A stretch of DNA of 64,000 nucleotides from Cricetomys ansorgei (lineage: Eukaryota; Chordata; Mammalia; Rodentia; Nesomyidae): NCBI GenBank assembly GCA_026225945.1, contig JAMJFZ010000320.1:9132001-9196000 (forward strand), read 5' to 3'. Under the pieces are notes generated by a model. The model saw nothing but the letters and a program-made list of their open reading frames with translations, did no database searches and was not told the origin of the DNA. This document shows, piece by piece, positions 29,136-41,498 of the stretch (its first letter is position 1; every line of letters begins with the position of its first letter). The translations under genes and the position numbers were made by a program.

Positions 29136-29786
29136 GTAAGAAGGTTACCAAAGAGGGTCCCTGTCTCTCTGGATCTCCTGGATCTGGTTGGCAATGCTGA
29201 TCTGAACTCCGGTATCCACAGCAACTGTGCACAGCAGATAGAGTCCCTGGCCCTATGCTCTCCACTCTCATCCTTTCCCATGTCATTGGGAGGTTGATGT
29301 ACTGATTCCTGCAGAAGACCTCACTATCTGCTCAACACAGACACAACGTTCAGTCACTGAATCCTTCTGTGAGCAGAGCAGTTACGAAAGTTCAACCCAC
29401 CAAATCAGTCTTCCAATCTCAGGAAGTACCTTTCCCCCTTTATTCTCCAAGATACCAAGATTACTTCCTCACTCCCTTTACATCTTCACCTTTACATCTT
29501 CATCTTAGTCGGTATGTTTTGTCAACCAGATACAGCCGTGCATAAAAATGACAGAGCTGTTTCTAAGAGGTGGGCCATTTGGTGATTTCAACATGGTGTG
29601 AACATCATAGCAGAGCTGGTGATATCTACTATACATTGTGTGACATAAAAATTGGATGGCTCAAGGCCATGATGAACCAAATAAGATGTGAAATCACATA
29701 AGAGAAAACAACACAAAAGGCATACATAATAAATACATAATAAATCCAAAATGTATGAAGCTGTTGCAGGTATAAATGTGGCGTAT

Positions 29787-29890
29787 TATTTTAAAGTAAA
29801 CTACTTTTAAAGTAAAATTTTTAAATTGAAAGCAAAAATTCTAAAGTAAAATTTTTTAAAGTAAAAATTATTTTAAAGTAAAAAAAAAAA
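29787..29890. repeat. AT-rich TTTTAAAGTAAA tandem units
   Basis: At least four spaced copies of (T)TTAAAGTAAA in about 100 bp, ending in a run of A. TTTAAA gives local palindromes. The spacing is irregular. Confidence 0.75.
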
Positions 29891-31850
29891 TATCCAAGTA
29901 TAAGGACACTAGAATTAAAATATGGTTAGTATATAAGTCAGTAATAGAGTTACTTGTTAGCATTACTAAGAACTCTCTGTGCATAATTATAACTGCAATA
30001 CATTTGAGCAGCCGGTAGTGCAATGTCTGTTTGGGTCACACACCAACACAAACGTATGACTAATGGGCTGCAAATGAAACCGCGTGGCTATGTATGATGT
30101 CTGTTGGTTAAAATGATCTCGAAGCGTTATCATAATTATATGGCATTGTGTATGTGCATCATTGGCTAAAACATGATTATGTGATACATGACTCCTTTCA
30201 TCTCTAACCCCCACGGTGCCATTGTCTGTGATTTAATTTTCTGCTTGGTAATTATTGACTCATATAGTTTAGAAAAGCACCATAAGTAGAAGAGTTTTTT
30301 TTTTAACTTCTTTTAAGTTCTAGGACTTTCTTTAGTCCCCTGAATAGTGCCTGGCACACAGTAAGCATGTCGTAAGTAACTGATGAAGGAGTGGTCTCAG
30401 AGCAACCCAGAGGAGGCTGACAGTGCTACCTGGACCCTGGGATTCTCAGCCCTTTCAATTGAGAACCCTATCTATGAGCTATAGAACCTTTGAACCAGAC
30501 TCCCACCCAAGCAGCAGATAGTCTGCACGGAGTTCCACCTATACATGGATGTCCTGATAGTGCTACCACTTTTTAGAATATCACCTTATTGATGGTGGAT
30601 GATGAACACAAGATATGCAGGTCTCCGGAATGACAGTTTTTTATGCACTTGGCTTAAGAAATTAAAGTATTGAGTATAGCCTAAAATGACCTCCTTTCTC
30701 TTCTTACCAAGACCCTGTTCTGTTTTTATTTCTCTGGAGTTTTTTCTTCATCCTATTCCTGAAGACTCTACTGTCTGTACATCAATACAACCTGATGAAC
30801 CCATTTAGCATTGCTCATATGTATATGTGTTTAGGATTGACTGTTTGGGACTGGCCAACTGCCAGGGTTCTTATCCCTGGAGAAGATAATTTCTCCTTCT
30901 TTCAGCAGCCACGAATTGTTCGTAGCCTTTCATTTAGAAGTGGACCTATGAGATTTATCCCATCCATGCTGGGATGTCAGTTAGTGTTGTCATTGTGTGA
31001 GTCTTGTGTGACTATATTGTAAGAGTTCATGGGTGTAACTTTCTGTCATATACAGAAGACACTGTCTCATATCAGACATCCTGATCCTCTCACTCTTATA
31101 ATCTTCCCTCTTTCTCTTCCGCGATGTTTCCTGAGCCTTAGGTGTGGGAGTTGTGTTATAGATGTATCAACTGGGGATGAGCACCTCACATTCAGTTGTT
31201 CTCTGCATTTCAACCAGTTATGAATTTCTGTAGGCATCTTCGTCTGATGCAAAAATAAGCTTCTTTGATGTGGGATGATAGAGACACTCAGCTGTGGACG
31301 TAAGAATAAGTATCGATTGTCTCTTTAATGTTATGATGGGTTTCTGAAGCTTGTTCCATCATTAATAACAGCAATAATACCAGGAGCAGCAGCAATCACA
31401 ATGATAATGAACAGTACATGCCTAGCACTTACTGTATGTCAGACAGTATTTTAGATGCTTTTCCTATGTTTATTACTTCACCTTTCAAATAAGACTGCAA
31501 AGTTTTCAGATGGGCTATAGAAACACAGGTTTTATCACTCCATTTATGGTCACTCTGGCATGTTCAACACCTTGGGGTCTCCAAGGCAATCCAGGCTTCA
31601 CCATCACAGCTTCACACAATGGACTCTCTGGGCTTCCATGCAGGGACACCATTGACACATGCCTGGCCCTAGTAGCTTTCCTTAGTTGCAGAGGAGATTC
31701 CATAATTCCTTTCTTGTATCCTTTACTCTAAAGCCAGAACCACATGGCTGAAGCTGATAAGTTCTGCTGCTTTCTGGGACTGGAACATGATCCCCCTTTC
31801 AAATACATTTTCACCAGCTTTCTGTCTTTGATGGTTTCCTTTACTGCTTA

Positions 31851-31966
31851 AGCTTGGCTGTCTTGGAACTTGTTGTATAGACAAGACTGGTTTTGAACTC
31901 AGAGAACTACTAGCCTCCGCCTTCCTAGTGCTGGGATTCAAGGTGTGCGCCACCATGCCCAGCCCC
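31851..31966 (-). mobile_element. B1 SINE, 5' portion (minus strand)
   Basis: On the minus strand: GGGCATGGTGGCGCACACC, then TGAATCCCAGCACTAGGAAG, then CAGTCTTGTCTATACAAC and CCAAGACAGCC, all in B1 order. The distal right end is missing. Confidence 0.85.
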
Positions 31967-32619
31967 AAACTTTTCTTTAATTCCTTTTCACAAGGAAGAA
32001 GCTTATCTGGGTGAGGTCTTGCTCTGAGGTCTCCACTCCCTTTATCCCACTTAGCATCAGGCTTTTCTTTCATCTGTTTATACTTCCTGGTGCTCCTTTC
32101 CTCCTCCAAATATAAATATAGTACATAAATAATTAAATAATATCAATAAATAAAATAAATAATAAAATAAAGATATACAGTTTGTATTTTCCCTTGCTCA
32201 GGTTGCTCCTTTTCATTATAGATCTGCATAAGCACAATCATTAATAACCACAGAGCCGAGTCAATACTAGATTGTTTTGAAATGTTTTCTTCCAACTTCG
32301 TTAAAACAAAACACTTCAATTCAGGCAGACATTTTGGACAAGCGCAGAAAACAACCATATTTCTTGCCAGACTATCACAAGAATGGTCTCTAGGCCAAAA
32401 ACTAATACGTTTCTTCTTTGAAACCTCTCCAGTCAAGGCCCACAGTTCAAATCAACCTCAGCACCACTGTCTTTTAAAACAGACTCATTTAAAACTCATT
32501 TAAAAACTCATTTAAAACATCCAAGAGATTTTTCTAGTCCAAAGTCCCAAAGTGTTCCATATTCCTCCAAACAAAACCATAGTCAGGCCTGTCACAACAA
32601 TGCCCCAGTCTCTGGTACC

Positions 32620-32975
32620 AACTTATGTCTCAGGGTTTCATTGCTGTAAAGAGACACCATGAGCATGGCAACTCTTAAGAGAAAACATTTAACTGGGGCT
32701 GGCTTACAGTTCAGAGGTATGTCATCATCACGCCAGGAAGCATGGGAGGACGCAGGCAGATATGGTATTGGAGGAGTCTCTGGGAATTCTACAACCAGAT
32801 CCAAGGGCAGCAGGAAGGAGAGAGTGAGCTACTGGATCTGGCTTGAGATTCTGCAACCTCAAAGCCCTCCCCCAATTGCACACTTCCTCCAATAAGGCCA
32901 CACTTCCTCCAACAAGGCCACACCTCTCTATAAGCCAATAGAGATCATTTTCCTTCAAACCACCACGCCCACATG
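32620..32975 (+). repeat. Common murid interspersed repeat (unnamed here)
   Basis: CAGGGTTTCATTGCTGTAAA then GAGACACCATGAGCATGGC, CATTTAACTGGGGCTGGCTT, and the CCTCCAACAAGGCCACACCT block form a widely dispersed rodent repeat that I recognise by text but do not name. A 21-bp unit ending in AAGGCCACA is tandemly doubled near 32883-32925. A shorter relative lies at about 34140-34345. Confidence 0.7.
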
Positions 32976-33081
32976 ACCTCGTTCAGTTGTAGTTTACATC
33001 TCAGCTCCAGCTTCTAAGCCTCTGTTTTAGGGAGTTTCAGGGCTCACAGCAAAGCAAAATGCCATTCAGAATGTTTTTTAG

Positions 33082-34776
<1,695 letters not shown>

Positions 34777-34823
34777 GCGAGGTTGCAATTCTTTGCAGTG
34801 CCCTTCAGAAAATAAAGTCGTGA
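34777..34823 (+). CDS. Pah: Phenylalanine hydroxylase, exon 13 coding part (residues 439-453, stop)
   Basis: The terminal coding segment completes codon 439 and reads GEVAILCSALQKIKS then TGA (34821-34823). It is the C-terminal tetramerisation helix. The 453-residue end with the extra Ser after KIK is the rodent form; human ends at 452. The acceptor is TTCTTCTTTGTAG. Gly439 (created across the exon 12/13 junction) and Ala442 stand where human has Ser and Gly. I recall mouse and rat also having Ser439 and Gly442, so these look lineage-specific. Confidence 0.97.
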
Positions 34824-34973
34824 GCAGAAAATGACATCAGGGCAGAACGTGCAAGGTCGACTGAAAATGTGTTGATGGAAATATAATAGCTGCTTCTTTC
34901 ATCTGAAGAAAAAAAACTTTAATTTGAAGTGTCAGCTTTTATTGCTTTTTTCCAACATAGTAGAGCATTGCCA

Positions 34974-34983
34974 AATAAATAAA
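34974..34983 (+). terminator. Proximal polyadenylation signals (two overlapping AATAAA)
   Basis: CAAATAAATAAAAA contains AATAAA at 34974-34979 and 34978-34983. The following 30 bases lack an obvious GT-rich downstream element. Confidence 0.5.
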
Positions 34984-35358
34984 AATTCTCTGAGATGAAA
35001 TTATATTAAAACCTTAAAGCATAATGATAGATCTTTCAGGTCATCGTTGATTTAAACATCTCATACCATCAATTTAGTTTAAAATGTAATTTCTCACCTT
35101 TCATCAACGTTCATCAAATTTGTGACCTGTATCATTCAAGTTTCATCTGTTTGTTTTTACCTCACGGGTAATATAATGGAATATCTGTGGCTAAGTGTAA
35201 AACATCAAACTGTCAGGAATGAATTATTTGGTTTAGAGCAGATCTTGATCTACAAAGCTTAGCTTCTACGTGCATTCATTATGGCTCCAAGAATTGCTTT
35301 GTTATCCTGTCTATGTAAATCTCTTCTGACTTGAGACCCTATCAAGATAGTTACAAAT

Positions 35359-35364
35359 AATAAA
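35359..35364 (+). terminator. Distal polyadenylation signal AATAAA
   Basis: AATAAA is followed about 26 bases later by TTTCTGTGTGCTTTATT (35387 on), a T/GT-rich downstream element, which makes this the better cleavage site candidate. Confidence 0.6.
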
Positions 35365-36091
35365 GTTTTAGAGCATTATATAAAACTTTCTGTGTGCTTT
35401 ATTATACATGCTGCATACTTCTGGTAGATACAGACCTGATCTGATCCCACAACTTCTGACATAATTTTCATGTTATCTTTCAAATATGTTTGAGAAATAT
35501 TTTGAAGGCACGATTCAGCAGATATTAGCTAAAGACATAGTAGATATTAATTAAACACTGGAAAAAATGGCCGGGTATATTTTAAAATAGTAAATCCACT
35601 AGAAAAATGAGAATTCTATTTATGTTGGAGAAAAATATGAATGTCACAAAATTTTAATGTTTCAAATGCTTCTTTAATATTTCTCTCACTGCTTTGGAAA
35701 TCCATTAGCAGGAAAATCTTGTGACACAAACTGGAGGCTCAGGGGCTTAGCCCACTGCATGGATTGTTGTGGTAACTGAAGTCAGTTGTGGAGAGTCAAC
35801 AGACTTTGACTTTGTTGGTTATGAATTTTACATGAAATGCATGTGATGCAATGGGGGATGTCAGTGTCTTTAAAGTTGTGATTTAAAATTCTTACATACT
35901 TCACAATTGATTTTTAAAGCAGTTAAGTCTTACGAGATTTACATGGGCCTTCTTCAACTGTACTTCTCAGACCAATGTAACATCAAAAATAAGCCTGGAG
36001 CATTGTCCTATCTCATCCCATTTAGAATTACTGGGGAAGAGGCTCAGAGACCTATATTTTGAAGCATCCAAGGTTATCCTTTACTTTATAT

Positions 36092-36471
36092 TTGTTTATT
36101 TATTTGGGCTCTGTGTACATGTGTAATAATGTGTGCATGTATGTGCATGTTCATGTGTGTGCAATAGATGCATATGCAGATGTATGTGCCTGTGCTTGCT
36201 CATCTGCAGGTCAGAAATCAACATTGGGCAACTCTTTCTAATACTCCCCACCTAAATTTTTGAGGTACTGTCTCTCATTGAACCTTGAGCTCACTGGTTG
36301 TCTATAGTGGTTAGCCAATTAACCCATGATCCTTTGCTCTTCACTGCTCAGTGCTGGAATTACAAGTGGATGCAGTTGCTCCTGACCTTTTGCTTGGATG
36401 ATGGGGGTCTGAACTAAGGTTCTCATGCTTATACATCAAGAACTTTACCCACCAATCTATCTCTCCACTCT
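36092..36471 (-). mobile_element. B4-like SINE with TG-rich tail
   Basis: On the minus strand it starts AGTGGAGAGATAGATTGGTG (tRNA-like head), continues with AAGCATGAGAACC, then a B1-like part (TGTAATTCCAGCACTGAGC), and ends in a CACATGCA-rich tail. Confidence 0.65.
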
Positions 36472-36477
36472 GCACCC

Positions 36478-37370
36478 CAAATTGAAAACTACTAAACACT
36501 CATGAAAAATGGAAGAAGACACATACAAATGAAGAGATATCCTATGTTCATGGATTAGAAGAAATAATATTGTTAAAAAGCTCATCGAAGGATTTTTTTC
36601 CTCTCTATAGTGATGAATATATGGGAAGCACAAATGGACTTGGTGGGGTATTAAACAAATAAGGAGTACTTGAAGCTGGAGAGGAGAGGGAAGGAGGTGC
36701 TGGATCAGGAAGAAGTCATGGAGAGGAGAGTGGGGGTAAATATGATAAAATACATAGTATGAAATTAACAAAAGTTAATTTAAAATGTTCATCTAATCTA
36801 AGGCAATTAACAGATGTAATGTAATCCCTGCCAAAAATCACTGATCTTTTTAACAGGATTGGAAAAATAAATCCTAAAATTCATACACCCCCCAAAGATC
36901 CTTATTAGCTAAGCTTATTAATTTATTATCCTAAGCAGAGAGAATAAAATTTGAAGCACTGTACTACTTGATCTCATAAGATCATATAAATATTAATAAT
37001 CAAAATACCACGGTATCATCATGTCAAAAAGACAATAGACAAATGGGACAGAATAGAGATTCCAGAAAAAAAATCCCCTTCATAGTCAGCTGATTTTGAC
37101 AAATGTGCCACAGATATACCAAGGGGGAAAGACAAACTTTATAAAATAGCATTGGAAAAGCTAAATATGCATCTACAGAATACAGTTGGGCTTTTATCTC
37201 ACATCATACATGAAAGTTAATTCAAAATGGAATAAAAACTTAAACACACCAAGACAATCTACAGAGGGAAAAGGCAACTTCTGGAATAAAAACATTTTCA
37301 AACCATATGTATGATAATCTAGCCAAGATATAAAGAGCTCAAATAAAAGGCAGTAAATAAATAAGTAAAT
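36478..37370 (+). mobile_element. L1 ORF2 fragment interrupted by a second L1 3' fragment
   Basis: 36478-36590 (AAAATGGAAGAAGACACAT, then ATCCTATGTTCATGGATTAG and AATAATATTGTTAAAAAG) and 36780-37370 (GTAATCCCTGCCAAAAATCA, TGATTTTGACAAATGTGCC, GGAATAAAAACTTAAACAC) read as consecutive parts of L1 ORF2 in + orientation. The intervening ~185 bp (GGGAAGCACAAATGGAC..., AAATACATAGTATGAAATT) resembles a rodent L1 3' end inserted later. All frames are broken. Confidence 0.75.
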
Positions 37371-37557
37371 AAATAACTGATTACAAAATATGCAAAGGAC
37401 CTAGCTCTGCATCTCCATACTCCTCCCAGAGGTTGCAGAAAGTGAGACTGACCAGGGCCTTACATACCATTTGACAATGCTGGCCAGGACCACGGACAGC
37501 TCCCACTCTTGGCCCTTGTACTATGTGAATCAGCCTACAGTCTTGTTTGTTTGTTGT

Positions 37558-37752
37558 GATTTTATTTTATTTTATTTTATTTTATTTTATTTTATTTTAT
37601 TTTATTTTATTTTATTTTATTTTATTTATTTTATTTTATTTTATTTTATTTTATTTTATTTATTTTATTTTATTTTATTTTTATTTTATTTTATTTTATT
37701 ATTTTATTTTATTTTATTTTATTATTTTATTTTATTTTATTTTATTTTATTT
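37558..37752. repeat. (TTTTA)n microsatellite, ~195 bp
   Basis: About 39 pentamer units with a few four-base slips (TTTA), for example near 37622 and 37660. It forms the expanded A-tail of the minus-strand B1 immediately to its right. Confidence 0.97.
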
Positions 37753-37878
37753 TTCTCTGTTGTAACTCTGGCTGTCCTGGAACTCACTCTGTAGATGAGG
37801 CTGGCCTCAAACTCAGAGATCTGCCTGCCTCTGCCTCCCGAGCACTGAGATTAAAGGTGTGCACCACCACCACCTACA
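37753..37878 (-). mobile_element. B1 SINE (minus strand)
   Basis: Minus-strand B1 order: GTGGTGGTGGTGCACACC, TTTAATCTCAGTGCTCGGG, AGGCAGAGGCAGGCAGATCT, CTGAGTTTGAGGCCAGCCTC, CCAGGACAGCCAGAGTTAC. Its 3' tail is the TTTTA array. Confidence 0.95.
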
Positions 37879-38281
37879 GTTTTAATTTATAGAATAAACA
37901 TTGTGCTGATGGAGCTGTCTTTCCCTAGTTCTGTGGGGTGTTTTCTGGGCTTCTGGAGTCCAACCATGAGCTAGAAATCCCACAAAGCTCCAAAGACAAA
38001 AGAACTGAAAAAGGAATTATCCATGAAGGACAATGTTTGCAGCTGACTGGAGCTTCACTTCCACATCCTCATATGACACATGACAATCTATGGGGACATT
38101 CAACAGAGAAAGAAGCAGCTGGAGGATTAGAGATATTAGAGCCTAAGTCATTGCTTTTCTTCAGGGGGTGATGGTGGTGCCGAGATGACTTGTCGAAAAG
38201 AGGCCAGGGTTGTTTCCTCGGTGGTTTCATTCATTTCCAAGAAAGGAAAAGATGAAAGAGACATGTCATATCCTCCACACA

Positions 38282-38415
38282 GTATAGATATAGTACATAT
38301 AGATATAGACAAGATATAGGCATAGATGATAAATATAGGTATGATATAGGCATAGATGTTTAGATAGATACATACATACATACATACATTCATACATACA
38401 TAGAAAGACAGACAG
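38282..38415. repeat. ATAG/ATAC/CATA simple repeats
   Basis: Mixed GATATAG, ATAGATGATAAATATAGG and a run of CATA units (38370-38400). Low-complexity DNA. Confidence 0.85.
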
Positions 38416-38436
38416 AACAACAGAATTAATTTTCTA

Positions 38437-38572
38437 TATTTGTGTCTGTGTGGTTGCATGTATGTGTGCTCAGATGGAGGCAAGGGGTCAATGGTGAATG
38501 TTTCCTTCAATTGCTCTACACCTCATTTTCCGAGACACGGTATCTCTGAACATGGAACTCACTGATTGAGCC
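38437..38572 (-). mobile_element. Possible B4/B1-type SINE fragment
   Basis: A TGTGTCTGTGTGGTTGCATG tract, followed by TTTCCGAGACACGGTATCTC and GAACATGGAACTCACTGATT, resembles the 3' half of an antisense B1-containing SINE. The head is missing. Confidence 0.45.
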
Positions 38573-39120
38573 AATCTGACTGGTTAAGGACACAGCTGCG
38601 ATTGTCAGCCCCTCCACTTCTCCCTCTTCCACACTCATCTTCTTGTCCTTCCTCATCCACCTGTTTATGTCCATACTGCAGCAGTCATTGGAAGGTCTTC
38701 ACAATCTTCTACTCCCTGTCTTTTCTTTTAAACTTAATATTCTTATTTATTCTTTGAAAATCTAATGTATTTTATACAATATATTTTGATCATAACCACT
38801 ACCTTCGTCCAGCTCACTGTAGTGCTCTCAACTCTGTCAACTTCTCATGACCAATTTTTACTGTTATTAATAATATCCCAAGTCTAATTTGCATGACCCA
38901 CATGTGCACTGATACGGAGCCAATCTACTGGAGGAAGGACAACCTCAGCAGCTATCTACTATCAATAACTCATCCTCCAGAGATGATGCTTCAAGGGCTC
39001 TGTCTCCATCCATGCTGGAATTTTGCTTGGATTGATCTTGTTCAGGTAACCGCCGCTGTTGGGAGTTGATGTTTGTAGAAACCATGTAACATTCCTAACA
39101 TTTCACAGCTCTCCTCTTAT

Positions 39121-39690
39121 TTTAGCCAGCTTTTATTGACAATTTGACACAACCTAGCAGCACCCGGGAAGGGAGAGCCTTAAATGAAGAGTTGACGCCA
39201 TCAGTTTGGCCTGTGAACATATCTATGGGACATTGTCTTGATTGCTAATTAATGGAAGAGTGCCCCGCCCTATACTGGTGGATCTGTGTTCTATTAGAAA
39301 GCTAACTGAGCAAGCTAGAGAGCAATGTTACTTTACTGCAGCAGTTCTCAACCTGTCGGTCACGGACCCTTCATAGTGTTTTCCTAAGACCATCTGCATA
39401 TCAGACATTTACATTATTACTCATAAAAGTAGCAAAATTGCAGTTATTAAGTAGTAACAAAAATAACTTTATGGTTGAGGCTCATCACAACATGAGAAAC
39501 TGTATTAAAGGGTCACAGCATTAGGAAGGTTGAGAACCAGTGCTCTGTTGGTTCTGCTGTGAGTTCCTGCTTAAGGTCCTACACTGGCTATTCTCAATGA
39601 CTGATTACCTAGACGTGGAAGCTGGAATAAACTCTTTTCTCTCCAAGTTGCTTTTGGTCAGAATGTTTTATCCTAGAAACAAAGTGAAAG
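39121..39690 (+). repeat. Murid interspersed repeat split by a URR1-type element
   Basis: 39121-39338 (CTTTTATTGACAATTTGACA, CATCAGTTTGGCCTGTGAAC, CATTGTCTTGATTGCTAATT) and 39543-39690 (GAGTTCCTGCTTAAGG, GGAATAAACTCTTTTCTCTC, CAAGTTGCTTTTGGTCAG) are the two halves of a common murid repeat. Its end resembles the reverse complement of the 32620 repeat start. Confidence 0.6.
39339..39542 (+). mobile_element. URR1-type non-autonomous hAT DNA transposon
   Basis: About 204 bp with terminal inverted repeats CAGCAGTTCTCAACCT and AGGTTGAGAACCAGTG (imperfect). The interior is recognisable: CCTAAGACCATCTGCATATC, then AAGTAGCAAAATTGCAGTTA, ATAACTTTATGGTTGAGG and ACTGTATTAAAGGGTCACAG. The flanking octamers CTTTACTG and CTCTGTTG match at 5 of 8 positions, a decayed 8-bp duplication. 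Confidence 0.85.
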
Positions 39691-40204
39691 AGGAATACCA
39701 CCCTGTTCGCTGGCTCTTACATTCTTTCCACATCTTCTGCTCCATTCCCTGAGTTTCTGATGTGAAGAAGTGGATGTGCTCTACCCACAGCTGAGCACTC
39801 ACGTTTACTTATACTCAGCACTTTGATCAGTCATGGGTCTCTGCATCAAACCACTACCCACAACCAAAAAAAGCTTATGTGTTATATCAGCACATGTCTT
39901 GAAATAAGCCAAGTGCCCATCAGGAAGAGGTCATTTAGACAAATTATAGTCTATGTAATAGAATATTGTACATATAAATTCTGACTAAGAAGTCTAGTAC
40001 ATATTATAAAATGAAGAAAAGACCAGTTTTCAATTTTTAAAGATAGCAATAGCCTTTATGTATAGCTCATGGAAGAAATAAAACCTAGGAATCAAGAATA
40101 TGGACAATGGTCACTTCTGAGACTGGTAACCAGGCTGAAAGCTGCTTTCTTTCTTTACCTTATACTATCTTTTGTCTCTTTCAAAATTCATGTTGAAAAG
40201 TAAT

Positions 40205-41498
40205 TCCAGTTATGAGATACTAAAAGAAGAGGTGGTTTGTGAAAATCTTTTCCCATTCTGTAGACTGCTGTTTTGTCTTACTGTGTCCTTTGCCTTACAG
40301 AAGCTTTTCAGTTTCATGAGGTCCCATTTATTAATCATTGACCATAGTGCCTGAGCTATTGGCGTTCTATTCAGAAAGTTGTCTTCTGTGCCAATGTATT
40401 CAAGGCTCTTCCCCACTTTCTTGACTATCATGTTCAGTGTGTCTGGTTGAGGTCTTTTATCCACTTGGACTTGAGTTTGGTGCGTAGTGATAAATATGGA
40501 TTAATTTAGATTTTCCTATAGGTGGACATCCAGTTTGACCAGCACCATTTTTTAAAGATGCTGTCTTTTTTCCATTGTATATTTCTAGCTTCTTTATCAA
40601 AGATCAGGTGTCCATAGGTGTGTGGATTTATGTCCAGATCCTCAATTCAGTTCCATTGATCAATATGTCTGTTTTTATGTCAATACCATGAAGTTTTTAT
40701 TACTATAGCTCTGTAGTACAGGGATATTGATCCCCCCCCTCCCCCAGAGCTTCTTTTATTTTCAGAAATATTTTGGCTATCTGGTCTTTTTGTTTTTCCA
40801 TGTGAAATTGAGTATTGTCCTTTCAAGGTCTGTAAAGAATTGTGTAGGATTTTGATAGTGTTGGTGTTGAATATGTAGAATGCTTTTGGTATGATGGCCA
40901 TTTTTGCTGTATTTACCCTACCCTAATCTAGGAGCATGGGAGAGCTTTCCATCTTCTGAGATCTTCAATTTATCTCTTCAAAGACTTGAAGGTTTTGTCA
41001 TACAAATCGTTTACTTGTTTGATTAGAGTTACCCCAACATATTTTATGTTATTTGTGGCTATTGTGAAGGGTGTTGTTTCCCTGATTTCTTTCTTAGTCC
41101 ATTTGTCATTTGTATACAGGAGAGCTACTGATTTTTTTTGAGTTGGTCCTGAAGCCAGCTACTTCCCTGAAGTTGTTTATCAGCTGTAGAAGTTCCCTGG
41201 TAAAAATTTTAGAGTCCCTTATATAAACTATCATATAATCTGCAAATAAGGATACTTTGGCTTCTTCCTTTACAATTTGTATCCCCTGGGTCTCCTTGAA
41301 TTGTCTTCAAGTACTGTATGGACTAGGTGTGGGGAGAGAGGACAACCTTGTCTTGTTCCTTATTTTAGTGAAATTGCTTTAAGCTTCTCTCCATTTAATT
41401 TGATGTTGACTGTAGGTTTGCTGTAAAATGCCTTTATTATGTTTATGTATTCCCTTGTATCCCTAATCTCTCCAAGACTTTTATCATGAAGGGGTGCT
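40205..41498 (-). mobile_element. L1 ORF2 segment, inverted 5' part of a twin-primed L1
   Basis: Read on the minus strand, this is L1 ORF2 from within the reverse-transcriptase region (CTTCATGATAAAAGTCTTGG, then ACAGTCAACATCAAATTAAA, TATTTGCAGATTATATGA) to a point in the C-terminal part (GTGCTGGTCAAACTGGATGT, then GAATGGGAAAAGATTTTCAC). Frames carry many stops. Its left end continues logically, in L1 coordinates, into the + segment that starts at about 41499. Confidence 0.92.

Larger units (their letters stand above)
34824..35385 (+). other. Pah: Pah 3' untranslated region (end inferred)
   Basis: This follows the stop codon and shows no coding potential. The end is placed by the last AATAAA (35359-35364) plus about 20 bases. 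A nearer pair of overlapping AATAAA signals would give a UTR of only about 170-180 bases. Which one is used cannot be told from sequence alone. Confidence 0.6.
35390..40204. other. Intergenic DNA downstream of Pah, proximal part
   Basis: No gene is seen. It holds a B4 SINE (36092-36471), nested L1 fragments (36478-37370), a TTTTA array on a B1 (37558-37878), an ATAG/ATAC-rich tract (38282-38415), a possible B4 fragment (38437-38572) and a repeat carrying a nested URR1-type element (39121-39690). I see nothing nameable in 35390-36090 or 38573-39120. Confidence 0.85.

Noticed and set aside
30000..30230. Possible ancient DNA transposon or conserved element in intron 11
   Set aside because: The text looked vaguely familiar (GGCATTGTGTATGTGCATCA, then ACATGATTATGTGATACATG) but I found no ends or duplication to support a call.
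37471..37794. Phe/Tyr/Leu-rich membrane-like open frame
   Set aside because: It is the translation of the TTTTA array; every frame of that pentamer is open.
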